A DNA stretch of 64,000 nt from an uncultured Veillonellaceae bacterium (GCA_958348245.1 CATVYJ010000005.1:115169-179168), one strand, 5' to 3'; shown: positions 8,130-17,734, counted from the first letter of the stretch. The notes: generated by a model not told the origin, from the letters alone. Program-made: numbers and translations.

Positions 8130-9008
8130 TCATCGGGCGGCGAGGCGCGCGGCGAGTCGGTCCGCAAAGGCTTCCGACGGCGCGGCGGGGCGGTCCTTTT
8201 TCCAGAAGGCGCAGAAGGTCTGCGTCACCGCTTCGCCGCCGCGGACGAGGGGCACTGCGGCGATGCCTTCCGGCGCGGGGAGCGGCGCGGGGCGGATGAA
8301 GAATCCCCGGCCGCCGGAGAGGAGGAGCCGCGCTTCCTCGAGGCTTTCCGCGAAGAGGAAGGGGCTGGCCACGTCCATGACGGTCTCCCAGTAGGCGGAT
8401 TCCGCGCCCTGCTGCTCCCGGGAGGCGACGAGGATGCACGGCGTATTTTTCAGATCGCCCGCGGAAATTTCCGAAAGGGCGGCGAGCGGGCTGCGCGCGG
8501 GAATTTCCACCGCGCAGGGCGTGACGGCGAGGACGCGGTTCACATACGCGGAGGAGAAGGCCCGGCGCTGGTCGTTTACGGCGATGTCGATGCGGTCTGT
8601 GCGGAGCCAGGCGAAGAGTTCTTCGTGGCTGCCCCGCACGACCTCGACGGATACGCCGGGGAAGTCCGCCGAGAAGGCGGAAAGGGCCGCGCCGAAGACG
8701 CCGCCGGTCATGCCCCGGAGCACGCCGATGCGGAAGACCGGCGCGCCGCCCCGGGCCCGGCCCGTCGCATCCCGGCACATGCGGTCGAAGTCGGCGATGA
8801 GGACGAGGCTTTTGCGGTAGAAATAGTCTCCTGCGGCGGTGAGGGTAAAGCTCCGGTTTTTCCGCGCGAGGAGAGGAAAGCCCAGATCGTTTTCGAGGGC
8901 CTGGATCTGCTGGGACACGGCGGACTGGGAGATGTGGAGCTCGTCGGCGGCGCGGGAAAAGGAGCCGCACCGCACCACCGCCTGAAAGGTACGGATTTGT
9001 CGAATCAT
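8130..9008 (-). CDS. LysR family transcriptional regulator
   Basis: A 292-aa LysR-type regulator. The start at 9008 has AAAGGAGG four bases upstream and begins MIRQIRTFQAVVRCGSFSRA; an ATG six codons earlier lacks this. The helix-turn-helix (residues about 16-45, with AADELHISQSAVSQQI) is canonical and is followed by the linker helix and a periplasmic-binding-like effector domain. It sits upstream of the flavodoxin/reductase operon on the same strand, separated by its own terminator and a promoter. It is therefore a likely regulator of that operon, though not in the usual divergent arrangement. It begins 37 bases after the addA stop. Confidence 0.92.
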   Translation of the reverse strand: MIRQIRTFQAVVRCGSFSRAADELHISQSAVSQQIQALENDLGFPLLARKNRSFTLTAAGDYFYRKSLVLIADFDRMCRDATGRARGGAPVFRIGVLRGMTGGVFGAALSAFSADFPGVSVEVVRGSHEELFAWLRTDRIDIAVNDQRRAFSSAYVNRVLAVTPCAVEIPARSPLAALSEISAGDLKNTPCILVASREQQGAESAYWETVMDVASPFLFAESLEEARLLLSGGRGFFIRPAPLPAPEGIAAVPLVRGGEAVTQTFCAFWKKDRPAAPSEAFADRLAARLAAR

Positions 9009-9045
9009 GAGGCCTCCTTTCGGCAACCGGGAGAAATGCGGGCGC

Positions 9046-12000
9046 TCACCGGCGCTTCGGTACGGGCACCGCTTCCCGGAGATGGAAAGACCAGAGCCAG
9101 AGCGCGGCCACGGGCTGGCGGAAGATGCGCTCCGCCGCCGTGCCGTAAATCTGGATCTGCCGGTGGTAGTGGTCCGCGAGGAGCCGGCCTTCGGCGACGC
9201 GGTCCGTCTTGTAGTCGATCACGGTGAGCGCGCCGTCGTTTTCGAGGAGGCAGTCCATCGCGCCCTGCAGGAAAATCGTGTCGCCCGCTTCGCAGTCGGG
9301 GTAGAAATCCCGCGCAGGAAGAAGGAGGGAAAAGGGCATTTCCTTCCGGATGACGGAGGCGGTCCGCATGAGCGCGCCGAGCGGGCTTTTCAGGAAGGCG
9401 AGAATGTCGTCCAGAGGACGCCGTCCGCTCCGCCGCGCGAGGAGGAGGCGCGCTTCGTCTTCCGTGAAGACCCGCGCGGCGGCCAGGTCTTCGACGGCGG
9501 CGGCCAGCGCTTCTGCGTCCGCGGGAAGCCGGGCGAGGTCGAGCGTCTCCATGGCTTTGTGCATGAGCGTGCCGTAGGCGGCGCCGCTTCCCCCGCCGGC
9601 GGCGGAGAGGAATGCCGGCGGCTCCGCAAAGTCCGGCGGGAGGGGGCGTTTCTCCGGAATGGGGGAAGCGAGCACCCGCGAAGGCATGAGTTCTTCTTTG
9701 TCCGCTTCGGCGAGCTGGACGGCGGCGGTGGCGGTGAGTTTTGCCGGCGCAGCCGCCGCGCCTGGGTGGGGATAGGTCCACCGGAGCTGGGCGTCCACCC
9801 ACTGCGGCGCGGGGCCCGCGGGGGCATGGAGAAAGGCTTCCGCGGCGGCGCGGCTTCCTTCGGCGGCGCCGTCCCCGTCTTCTTCGAGGGCGTCCGCGGT
9901 TTCGCCGGGTTTCAGGTATTCCGACGCGGCGTGTACGGAGAAGGAGAACTGCGGCGCCGCGTCTCCCCCTTCCGCGGCGAAAGCCGGCGGAAGGCCCGCG
10001 CGCTCCCAGAAGGCCTCCATGGAGCGGCTCCGGCACGCCGCGGGAAGGATCCAGTCGAGAAAGCGCTGTGCGCCGGTGACGCGGTACGCCGGGAGCGGAG
10101 GGATGTCCGAAGCGCTGCCCCGGAGGCCCTGCGCCCAGCCGCGGATGGCGGCGTCCGCATCCTTCACCGTACCGGTGATAATGAGACGGTCCCGGGCGCG
10201 GGTCACGGCCACGTAGAGGAGGCGCGCCTCTTCGGCGAGGCTCTCCTGCAGGTTGGCCTGCCGCACGGCGTACCAGTACAGCGTGGGCCACCGGCAGAGC
10301 CGCTCCCGGTCGAAGCGGTACAGGCCGAGGCCCTTGTCCTTGTGGAAGAGGGCGGCGTCGGCCGTGTCTTTCCGGTTGAACGCCGTGCCCGTGCCCGCGA
10401 GGACGACCACGGGAAATTCGAGGCCCTTGCTCTTGTGGATGGTCATGATGCGCACCGCGTCCGCCTCTTCCGCCGGCGCGGCGGCCTGACGGAGGCGGGA
10501 AGGGGAGCCGGACGCCGCGGTCTGCGCGAGATAGGAGAGGAAGCGGTAGAGCCCGGTGATGCACTGCCCGTCCCACGCGCGGGCGAGCTCGTAGAAGGAG
10601 AGCACCCGCGCCCGGCGGAACGCGCCTTCCGGCAGGCCCGACACATACGAGAGGTAGTCCGTATCGTTCAGGATCGCTTCGATGAGCGGAGCCGCGCCGG
10701 TCTGGCGGGAGAGGGCGCGCCACGCGCGGTACCGGTCGAGGAAGGCGAGCGTCCGCAGGGCTTCCCCGCTCCGGAGGATGTCCGCGGCCTGGGGGAGCGC
10801 TTCCCACAGAGAGTCCGCGCTGCGCAGGCGGAGACGGGCGAGAGATTCCTCGTCGAGGCCTGCGAAGGGCGAGCGCAGCACCGCCGCCATGGCCAGATCC
10901 TGCCGGGGATTGTCGATCACCCGGAGGAGCGCCCAGAGAAGCTGCACTTCGATGGAGGAGAAGAAATCGTCGGTCTGAGCGCACACGGCGGGGATATTCT
11001 GCTCGCGGAGCGCTTTCAGATACACCGGCGCGCGCCGGTCCACCGCGCGGAGAAGGATCACCATGTCGCCCCAGCGGACGGGACGGTACGAGCCGTCTTT
11101 TTCGGTGACTTTAGCGCCTGCCGCATGCAGGGCGGCGATGCGGCGGGCGATCATTCGCGCTTCGAGCTCGGTCTTGTCCAGCTCTTCGCCGTTTTCCTCC
11201 TCCGCCTCCGACTGGTCCGCCAGGTCGAGCAGCTCGATGTCCGCCGCGCCGCCCGCGTAGTCCGCCGGCGCGGGCGCGGCACTGCGGCCCGGATGGAGCG
11301 CTTCCGCTTCGCCGTAATCCAGCTCGAGGGGCGCGCGGCCCGCCGCATCCGTGCGGAAGAGCTGCCGGAAGAGGAAATTCGCCGCGGCGAGCACGGACCG
11401 GTCGCTCCGGAAATTCTGGTTCAGGTCGATGCGCCGCCCTTCCGCGCCGCCGCGGTACGCGTCGTACTTGGCGAGGAAAATCCCCGGGTCCGCCTGCCGG
11501 AAGCGGTAGATGCTCTGCTTGATGTCGCCCACGAGGAAGCGGTTTTTCCCGTCCGAAAGGAGCGCCGTGATGAGCTCCTGCAGGTCGTTCGTATCCTGGT
11601 ATTCGTCCACCATCACTTCCCGGAATTTCTTCCGCAGGGCGAGGGCCGTCTCCGACGGCACGGGGCGCTCCGCCGTGCTCTCCGGGGCGAGAAGCAGGCG
11701 CAGCACGAGGTGCTCCATGTCGTTGAACTCGAGCAGCCCCTCTTTTTTCTTCCGCGCCTCATACGCCGCGGCGAAGTCCCGCGTCACTTCGGAGAGCGCT
11801 TCCACGAGGGGGCGCGCCGCCCGGAGATCGTCGATCCACTGGCCGGCGGGGATGGAGAAATACGAGTCGGCGAGGCGCTTCACGTCTTTTTTCACGCTGT
11901 CCCGGAGGCGGGTCACTTCCGCTTTGATTTCGTCGAAGGCGAGCGGGTCCGCCGCGTCCTTCCGTTTCACCGCGGGCAGGCGGGCGAACAGGCTGTCCGC

Positions 12001-12876
12001 GGTGAGCGCGGCCTGCCACGCCCGCCCTGTCTCCTCTTTCTCCGCAAGAGGAGACAGGGCGGCGAATTCTTCCGAGATGCGGTCCCGGTAGGGGAAGAGC
12101 GCCGGGTCGCAGTCATCCAGCAGTTCCGAAATGCGGCGGTACTTGTCCGTCCACGCGGCGGCGCTGTCCCGGAAGGACGCGAGGAGATCCGCCGTCCAGG
12201 GCAGGTCGTCGGGGGTGCGGGCGTCCTTCGGGTCGTAGGGGTCCGCCAGATGGCGGAGGAAGTCGTCCGGGAAGGCGAGGGTGCGCGTGAAATTGTACAG
12301 CGCGGCGACAGTCTTCCGGAGCTGCTGGTCCTGATATTTTGAGAAGAAGAGGTCCGCGCAGTCCAGAAAGCGCGGATCGCCCTTTTCATACCACGAGAGC
12401 AGCACCTCCGAGAGCACGTCGTCCATGAGGAGGAATTTTTCGTTCTCGTCGGAGAGCACCCGGAAATTCGGATCGATGTCGAGCAGGTAGAAATACTGGC
12501 GGAGCACGGTCTGGCAGAACGCGTCGATGGTGGAGATGGACGCGCTGCCGAGGAGCGTGAGCTGCCGCTCGAGATACGCCGCGCGGCGGAGATGAGCGTC
12601 CGTGGGCGCGGCTTCCGCCGCGCGGCACGCTTCGGAGAGGCGCTCCGAGAGGGCGGCGCCTACGCGGCTCCGCATTTCCGCCGCGGCGGAGCGGGTGAAG
12701 GTGAGCACGAGGAACGCGTTCACGTCCACCGGGTCGTCCGGATCGGTGACGCGCCGGATGATGCGCTCTACCAGCACGGCGGTCTTGCCGCTGCCCGCAG
12801 CCGCGGAGAGGAGAAGATTCCCGCCTCTGGCGGAGAGCGCTTCTTCCTGCGCGGCGGTCCATTTCATGGCGCTCAT
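9046..12876 (-). CDS. addA: ATP-dependent helicase/nuclease subunit A
   Basis: AddA of the AddAB (RecBCD-equivalent) double-strand break processing complex, 1276 aa, normal for the family. It is a UvrD-type superfamily 1 helicase, with Walker A near residues 22-32 (SAAAGSGKTAVLV), the Walker B region (MVDEYQDTND), a QADP-type motif and the C-terminal motif VTRARDRLIITG. It ends in a RecB-family nuclease domain with LTVIDYKTDR. The start at 12876 (MSAMKW) is set by an AAGGAGG site; the frame runs further upstream but inside addB. It overlaps the end of addB by 4 bases, so addB-addA form a coupled operon. Confidence 0.96.
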   Translation of the reverse strand: MSAMKWTAAQEEALSARGGNLLLSAAAGSGKTAVLVERIIRRVTDPDDPVDVNAFLVLTFTRSAAAEMRSRVGAALSERLSEACRAAEAAPTDAHLRRAAYLERQLTLLGSASISTIDAFCQTVLRQYFYLLDIDPNFRVLSDENEKFLLMDDVLSEVLLSWYEKGDPRFLDCADLFFSKYQDQQLRKTVAALYNFTRTLAFPDDFLRHLADPYDPKDARTPDDLPWTADLLASFRDSAAAWTDKYRRISELLDDCDPALFPYRDRISEEFAALSPLAEKEETGRAWQAALTADSLFARLPAVKRKDAADPLAFDEIKAEVTRLRDSVKKDVKRLADSYFSIPAGQWIDDLRAARPLVEALSEVTRDFAAAYEARKKKEGLLEFNDMEHLVLRLLLAPESTAERPVPSETALALRKKFREVMVDEYQDTNDLQELITALLSDGKNRFLVGDIKQSIYRFRQADPGIFLAKYDAYRGGAEGRRIDLNQNFRSDRSVLAAANFLFRQLFRTDAAGRAPLELDYGEAEALHPGRSAAPAPADYAGGAADIELLDLADQSEAEEENGEELDKTELEARMIARRIAALHAAGAKVTEKDGSYRPVRWGDMVILLRAVDRRAPVYLKALREQNIPAVCAQTDDFFSSIEVQLLWALLRVIDNPRQDLAMAAVLRSPFAGLDEESLARLRLRSADSLWEALPQAADILRSGEALRTLAFLDRYRAWRALSRQTGAAPLIEAILNDTDYLSYVSGLPEGAFRRARVLSFYELARAWDGQCITGLYRFLSYLAQTAASGSPSRLRQAAAPAEEADAVRIMTIHKSKGLEFPVVVLAGTGTAFNRKDTADAALFHKDKGLGLYRFDRERLCRWPTLYWYAVRQANLQESLAEEARLLYVAVTRARDRLIITGTVKDADAAIRGWAQGLRGSASDIPPLPAYRVTGAQRFLDWILPAACRSRSMEAFWERAGLPPAFAAEGGDAAPQFSFSVHAASEYLKPGETADALEEDGDGAAEGSRAAAEAFLHAPAGPAPQWVDAQLRWTYPHPGAAAAPAKLTATAAVQLAEADKEELMPSRVLASPIPEKRPLPPDFAEPPAFLSAAGGGSGAAYGTLMHKAMETLDLARLPADAEALAAAVEDLAAARVFTEDEARLLLARRSGRRPLDDILAFLKSPLGALMRTASVIRKEMPFSLLLPARDFYPDCEAGDTIFLQGAMDCLLENDGALTVIDYKTDRVAEGRLLADHYHRQIQIYGTAAERIFRQPVAALWLWSFHLREAVPVPKRR

Positions 12877-15800
12877 GGGAGGGCCTCCTTTCTTTCCGGC
12901 TGGTTTCTGAGCCGTTCTTTTACGGTTTTGTCCGAATCGGCGGGGATGTCGTCGTAGCGGTTTTCCCGGAGTTTCGGGTCGAAGCGGCACACGCTCCGGT
13001 ACGGGCAGTACGCGCAGGGCGCGGCGCCTTTGTACCGGGCGGGCCGGATGGGGATGGCGCCGCCGGCGAGCGACCGGTACAGCGCGGCGAGGCGGTCTTT
13101 CGCCGCGGCGAAGAGCCCCTGCATTTCTTCGAGGGTGAGCACGGGCGAGCGGGACGTGTACGCGCCGCTCTGCGTGAAGGATATGGGGAGAGGGGAGTTT
13201 CCCTGTTCCAGCTCCCTGTCCAGCGCGCAGAGCACCGTTTTATCGGCGAGGAAATAGCCGTCGAGCGCTTTTTCCCCGGGGGGAGCGGCGCCTTCCCGGG
13301 GCACGGGGACCGTGCGCGCGCCGCCGTGGAGGTAGATGTAGAGGAGCGCTCCCGGGAGGAGCGTCGCGTCGCCGCTTTCCAGCACGGCCATGAGGTACGT
13401 CACGAGCTGCAGGCGGTATCCCGAGACGATGGCCGCCAGCGTCAGATCCGGCGCGCCCGTCTTGTAGTCCGCCACCACCGCCGCGCCTCCCGCGGTGTCC
13501 ACGCGGTCCACATGGCAGTCGATGAAGAAGCGGCTCCGCGTGTCCGCTTCGATCTGCAGGCGGAAATCCGCTTCCATGGCCACGGTGGAGGCGAGGCTCC
13601 GGCGGCTCCATTCGCGGAACGAGGCGAGCGTCCGGCGGAACGTGCGGTCCAGCGCGCTTTTCGTATATTGCGCCGCCGCGTTCGAGAGGAGTGCCCCCGA
13701 TTTGACCCGCGGCGCGACCTTGTCCGCAATGGCCGCGGAAAGACGGGCGATGTCTTCGTCGGTGGCGTCTTTCCACTGCTTCTTCTGGCGGAGGAGATAG
13801 TCGCCGAAGCTGTGGAGCCCCGCGTGGAGATAGTTCCCGTAGTCCCGCGCGTCCATGCGGCTCCGGTCCTGCTCTTCCAGCTTCAGCCCGTACCGGAGGA
13901 AAAACTGGTACGGGCAGTGCCGGTACGTCTCGAGGCGCGACACGGAGAGGGAAGCGGGCGTGCGCTTCAGGAAGAGGCGCTGCACCACGTCCGGCGGGAG
14001 GTCCGCCGCCCGGTTCGTATAGGAGAAGCCCCGCGCTTTCTGCGCGAGAAGGCGCGCCGTGTCCGGCGAGGCGAGCGCCCACCGGCGGAGGCTTTCCCAG
14101 ATGGAGTCCGGCGCGGGCGTCCCGGCCCGGAGCACCGCCGGAAGAAGAGAGAGCGCCTGCCCGGGCGCGGCGAGGAAAGACGGGTCCTTCGTATCCGGCC
14201 CGGGGAGTTCCGCCCGGCGCTTTGCCGTGACGTAGCCCAGCGCGGCGAGCCGTTCCACCGTGGGCGAGGGCGCGAGGGCGCTGCCGTCGTTTTCCGCGGC
14301 GGGGCGGGAAATGTAGAGGGCTTCCCGCGCCCGGGTGAGCGCGAGATACGTGTAGAATTTTTCCTGATCGATGAGCGCGGACAGGTCCGGCCCGAGGGTG
14401 AGGCCGCGGCGGTTCTGCAGCGCGGCGTTCTCCGCTTCGGAGAGGAAGCCCGACTCCTCCACCCGGGCGGGGAAGTCCCCTTCCGCCGCGCCGAGGAGGA
14501 AGACCGCCCGCGCTTCCATGGCGTAGCCCCGATCCACCGTGGTGACCGTCACGTGGTCCAGCGTGGGAGGGATCATGGAGAACGTGAGCGAGGAGAGGCC
14601 GTCTTCGGCGACGGCGAGAAATTCCTGCGCGGACAATTCGTCGTCCCCCGCGGCGCGCACCAGATCGTCCAGAAGGAGCAGCACCTTTTTCCAGACCTGC
14701 ACGTGAGGGCGTTCTTTCGTGCGGGCGCAGGCCTCCTCGTCCCACCGGGCGAGCGTGTCCGGCACGCCTTCCTGCACGAGCCATTCATAGAGGAGCGCGC
14801 AGCGCGCCCGCACGGTTTTCGCTTCGCGCCACCGGTCCTCGAGAGGCGTGAGAAATTCCACGAGGGCAAGGCGGAGGCGGTTCATGCCGTTCAGTTCTTC
14901 CAGTTCCTGCGGCGTGGGCATGCCGTCGTCCGATTCCAGGTGGAAAGGGCTGTGGAATTTCCAGACGTCCTGCCACTGGGAGGGGCGCACGCCCACGCGG
15001 AGCACGTAGTTTTCGAGGCGGTCCACGTCTTCCGGCGGGAGGCGGCGGAGAAGGTCCGTTTTCAGCATGGGGAAGAGGAGATCTTTCGTCCAGCCCCGCC
15101 AGGGGCCGCGTTCGCCCGCCGCGAGGAAGCGCAGCACCCCGTCTACGAGCACCGCGAGGGGGTGATTCTTCATGGGCCGCCGCTGGTCGATGAAGGCGGG
15201 GATGCGGCACGCTTCAAAGCTGCGGCGCACCGCGTCGGCATACGCGTCGGCGTGGCGGAGCAGCACGAGGATATCCCGCCAGCGGAAGCCTTTCTCCCGC
15301 ACGAGGAGCGCGATGCGCCGCGCCGCGTCGTCCGCTTCGGCCTGCCGGGACGGGGCGGCGGTGACGTACACGCCCTGCTCGGGAAGCGTCCGCGTGGCCG
15401 GAGGGTAGACGCAGGGCTTCGGGAAGGGGCGGAAAAACTGCTCCGCCAGCTCCCGCACGCGGGGACAGGTGAAGCGGTGAGGCTCCGTGAGGACGATGCG
15501 GTCCGACCGGCCCGCCGCTCTGGAGAGCGCCGCCCACAGGCGGTACGGGCGGTCGAAGAGAGGCTGCCGCGCCGCTTCTTCCGGTGGGTCCATGGGGAGC
15601 GTCACCGTCACGTCCTCCGCGGTGCGCACCAGCGCGAGGACCACAGCGGTCTCCTGCGGGGTCATGCCGTTGAATCCGTCGATCCACACGGCGGACCGGC
15701 GGAGCGTCTCCGATTTCGGAATGTCTTCGGCGAGTTTGTCGTAGAGGCTGCCCCGGTACTGGAAATGGTCCGCGAGGTACGCGTGATACGACGAGAAGAG

Positions 15801-16280
15801 CAGCGCCAGGTCGGCGAGCTTCCGTCCGAGGGGCGTTTCGCCTTCCGCGCGGGCGGCGTCCGAGAGATCGGATTCCCTGACCTGAAACGCGTCGAGCTGA
15901 TGAAAGAACGATGCGAGGGACGAGGCGAAATGCGGCTGTCGCGCCGCTTCGCGGAGCATGGAAAGGTCCCGGGCGCGCTCCGTGAGGAGACGGCGCAGGA
16001 TGAGCTGCTGCATGAGCGGCGACAGCGCTTCGCCGGGATCTTCGCGGAGCTCCTGAAAAACGCGGTACGACAGGCGGGCGAACCCGCACACCGTGACGTC
16101 CGCAAATCCGCCGCCGGGAAACGCGGCGGCCAGCATGGACTCCGCACGGTACGTGCCCTGATCCGGCACGAGGAAGCACGCCCGCCGGCCCGGGACTTCC
16201 GTCATGTAGCGGGCGATGTCGGCGCAGCACCGGGCGGTCTTTCCCGTGCCGGCCCGTCCGAAAATAAAATGGAGTGACAT
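12873..16280 (-). CDS. addB: ATP-dependent nuclease subunit B
   Basis: AddB, 1135 aa, partner of AddA in end resection and Chi recognition. It begins MSLHFIFGRAGTGKTARCC, a Walker A motif at the very N-terminus. The C-terminal RecB-type nuclease domain has VVADYKTGAPDLTL. The cysteines around it (YRHCPYQFF near residue 795 and CAYCPYRSVC near the end) form the 4Fe-4S clasp typical of AddB. The start at 16280 follows an AAAGGAG site; the frame is open for about 150 more codons upstream but that stretch is low-complexity and is not coding. A TATAAT (minus, 16312-16317) is a plausible -10 with a poor -35. Confidence 0.95.
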   Translation of the reverse strand: MSLHFIFGRAGTGKTARCCADIARYMTEVPGRRACFLVPDQGTYRAESMLAAAFPGGGFADVTVCGFARLSYRVFQELREDPGEALSPLMQQLILRRLLTERARDLSMLREAARQPHFASSLASFFHQLDAFQVRESDLSDAARAEGETPLGRKLADLALLFSSYHAYLADHFQYRGSLYDKLAEDIPKSETLRRSAVWIDGFNGMTPQETAVVLALVRTAEDVTVTLPMDPPEEAARQPLFDRPYRLWAALSRAAGRSDRIVLTEPHRFTCPRVRELAEQFFRPFPKPCVYPPATRTLPEQGVYVTAAPSRQAEADDAARRIALLVREKGFRWRDILVLLRHADAYADAVRRSFEACRIPAFIDQRRPMKNHPLAVLVDGVLRFLAAGERGPWRGWTKDLLFPMLKTDLLRRLPPEDVDRLENYVLRVGVRPSQWQDVWKFHSPFHLESDDGMPTPQELEELNGMNRLRLALVEFLTPLEDRWREAKTVRARCALLYEWLVQEGVPDTLARWDEEACARTKERPHVQVWKKVLLLLDDLVRAAGDDELSAQEFLAVAEDGLSSLTFSMIPPTLDHVTVTTVDRGYAMEARAVFLLGAAEGDFPARVEESGFLSEAENAALQNRRGLTLGPDLSALIDQEKFYTYLALTRAREALYISRPAAENDGSALAPSPTVERLAALGYVTAKRRAELPGPDTKDPSFLAAPGQALSLLPAVLRAGTPAPDSIWESLRRWALASPDTARLLAQKARGFSYTNRAADLPPDVVQRLFLKRTPASLSVSRLETYRHCPYQFFLRYGLKLEEQDRSRMDARDYGNYLHAGLHSFGDYLLRQKKQWKDATDEDIARLSAAIADKVAPRVKSGALLSNAAAQYTKSALDRTFRRTLASFREWSRRSLASTVAMEADFRLQIEADTRSRFFIDCHVDRVDTAGGAAVVADYKTGAPDLTLAAIVSGYRLQLVTYLMAVLESGDATLLPGALLYIYLHGGARTVPVPREGAAPPGEKALDGYFLADKTVLCALDRELEQGNSPLPISFTQSGAYTSRSPVLTLEEMQGLFAAAKDRLAALYRSLAGGAIPIRPARYKGAAPCAYCPYRSVCRFDPKLRENRYDDIPADSDKTVKERLRNQPERKEALP

Positions 16281-16685
16281 AGACGGCTCCTTTCTCTCTG
16301 TCTTTCTCTCTATTATAAGGGGCGAACGGCTCCGCGCACGAAAGAAAACGCGCCGGAGGAAAATTTTTTCCGGTGCGGAAGACAGGCCGGCGGGGGGGGC
16401 GCGCAAAAGAAAAAGGAGGAGAATGTTTTCCTGCGGACGGCGCGACGCAGGAACCGTTCCCGCCCGCAAAAATGAAACGGCTCCGCGGCGCTTCGGGAGA
16501 GAAGCGGCGGAGCCGGAAACAGGACGCGGAACAGCGCGGCGCGCAAAAAAATAAAAGGGAAGCGCCCCGCACGCCGCGGAAGGATGAGGCGCGCAGGAAA
16601 AGACGGGACCGGGGCGGCAGAAACGGCGCGCAAAAAAAGCGGCGGTCTTTTGGACCGCCGCCGCACGGCAGCGCAGGCAAAAAAA
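16281..16685. other. Intergenic region between addB and the tRNA genes, no gene seen
   Basis: About 400 bases of low-complexity, G+C-rich sequence. It holds an eight-G run (16392-16399), a strong imperfect hairpin whose arms CGGCTCCGC and GCGGAGCCG lie around 16478-16516, several copies of GCGCGCAAAA, and the tRNA terminator at its right end. No credible coding frame was found. The hairpin could mark a small minus-strand RNA, but no promoter supports that. Confidence 0.5.
16632..16662 (-). terminator. Terminator of the tRNA operon
   Basis: On the minus strand GCGGCGGTCC-AAAA-GACCGCCGC is followed by seven T and then GCGCGC, 24 bases past the tRNA-Gly CCA end. Confidence 0.85.
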
Positions 16686-16759
16686 TGGAGCGGGTGAAGG
16701 GAATCGAACCCTCGTAACCAGCTTGGAAGGCTGGCGCTCTACCATTGAGCTACACCCGC
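16686..16759 (-). tRNA. tRNA-Gly (anticodon TCC)
   Basis: The minus strand folds as a 74-nt cloverleaf including an encoded CCA end. The acceptor is GCGGGTG pairing with CACCCGC, with discriminator T. The anticodon loop is CTTCCAA (anticodon TCC) and the T-arm contains GGTTCGATTCC. It is the second gene of a two-tRNA transcript. Confidence 0.96.
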
Positions 16760-16767
16760 AAAAGAAA

Positions 16768-16844
16768 TGGTCGGAGCAGCAGGATTTGAACCTGCGACCC
16801 CTTGGTCCCGAACCAAGTGCGCTACCAAACTGCGCTATGCCCCG
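16768..16844 (-). tRNA. tRNA-Pro (anticodon CGG)
   Basis: A 77-nt cloverleaf with encoded CCA. The acceptor is CGGGGCA pairing with TGCTCCG (one G-T pair), the D-stem is GCGC, and the anticodon stem CTTGG/CCAAG holds the loop TTCGGGA, giving anticodon CGG for CCG codons. A dedicated CCG reader fits the G+C-rich codon use. It is first in the transcript, just downstream of a near-consensus promoter. Confidence 0.95.
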
Positions 16845-16856
16845 ACAACATACGCA

Positions 16857-16885
16857 ATTATATCAGGTGTTTTTCCGGTTGTCAA
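16857..16885 (-). promoter_or_regulatory. Consensus promoter of the tRNA-Pro/tRNA-Gly transcript
   Basis: On the minus strand TTGACA (16880-16885), a 17-base spacer and TATAAT (16857-16862) match the sigma-70 consensus exactly, as expected for a stable-RNA promoter. Confidence 0.93.
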
Positions 16886-16913
16886 ACGGTTCCCGGAAAT
16901 TTTTTTGCGCGCT

Positions 16914-16942
16914 TTGTCCGGAGGCGGGAAATTGGCTATAAT
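16914..16942 (+). promoter_or_regulatory. Promoter of the 17031 gene
   Basis: TTGTCC (16914-16919), a 17-base spacer and TATAAT (16937-16942), divergent from the tRNA promoter. Confidence 0.7.
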
Positions 16943-17030
16943 AGAAGCGCAATTCAAACGCAATGCGCCGGGCCAGGCGCGGATCAGAAAAGAGGAGCGG
17001 CGGAGCCGCCAGCGAAGGAGGGGAAACGGC

Positions 17031-17702
17031 ATGCCTTTCGGGCCGAAAAAGAAAGCGCCCAATCCGGTGAATGTCCTGCGGGAGCATGTGTCCACATTTC
17101 TGTACTGGGTGAAACTGGGCAGGACAAAATTCAGGGGAAAGAAAGAGATCGGCCCCATCTTCGTGGAGATGGAGAGCGCGAAGTATCTGTTTGAGCAGGC
17201 TACGAACGGCACGGTCTACGATTACCAGAAAAAGCTGGAGCGGAATGTGTGGGCCGCGGCGATGCATACGTACGGAGAGGACCTGCAGCGGCTGAAGGAA
17301 GCGATGCTCCGCGCGGCCGACGCGTGCGAGGCGCAGAAAGTCATCGACAGCGCCGCAGAGGAGAGCGAAGACGAGGCGGAAGCGCGGCTTGAGGAAGAGG
17401 AAGCGCATCTCTCTCTCCGGGAGCGGATGAAGCGGGCCGAAGAGCGGGACGCGGAGGAAGACGCCAGGGCGGAGGCTGCCGAAGCCGCCGGGCCCGCGCC
17501 GGACGGCGCCGCGGAGATGACGGAAGCGGACTGCAGGGAACTCTGGGAGATCTACCGGCATATGAACAGCGAATACCGGTGGATGAAAAAAACGGCCGAC
17601 CGGTGGATCGAGGAGAATCCCGAGTCGGGGTGCCTCGGCATGGCGGTCCTTCTGCTCGCCGCGCCGCTTGCCGCCGTGGGAGCGCTCGTTCATTTCCTGT
17701 GA
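17031..17702 (+). CDS. Hypothetical coiled-coil protein with C-terminal membrane anchor
   Basis: A 223-aa protein of unknown function. The start is set by GAAGGAGGGG ten bases upstream. The N-terminal 100 residues are basic and helical (FLYWVKLGRTKF). Residues about 110-170 are an acidic, charged coiled coil rich in Glu, Ala and Arg, and the C-terminus ends in one hydrophobic helix (MAVLLLAAPLAAVGALVHFL). A tail-anchored inner-membrane topology is likely. It has its own promoter, and the scfA promoter overlaps its stop codon, so the two are probably separate transcription units with possible readthrough. No enzymatic motif is seen. Confidence 0.75.
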   Translation: MPFGPKKKAPNPVNVLREHVSTFLYWVKLGRTKFRGKKEIGPIFVEMESAKYLFEQATNGTVYDYQKKLERNVWAAAMHTYGEDLQRLKEAMLRAADACEAQKVIDSAAEESEDEAEARLEEEEAHLSLRERMKRAEERDAEEDARAEAAEAAGPAPDGAAEMTEADCRELWEIYRHMNSEYRWMKKTADRWIEENPESGCLGMAVLLLAAPLAAVGALVHFL

Positions 17703-17704
17703 GC

Positions 17705-17734
17705 TTGTATTCTCCCGCGTCTTTATGATATGAT
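17705..17734 (+). promoter_or_regulatory. Promoter of scfA
   Basis: TTGTAT (17705-17710), an 18-base spacer and TATGAT (17729-17734), starting right after the upstream gene's stop codon. Confidence 0.65.

Noticed and set aside
16767..17030. Extending the 17031 gene upstream through the tRNA-Pro region
   Set aside because: The extension overlaps a tRNA and two promoters. The ATG at 17031 has a good ribosome site.
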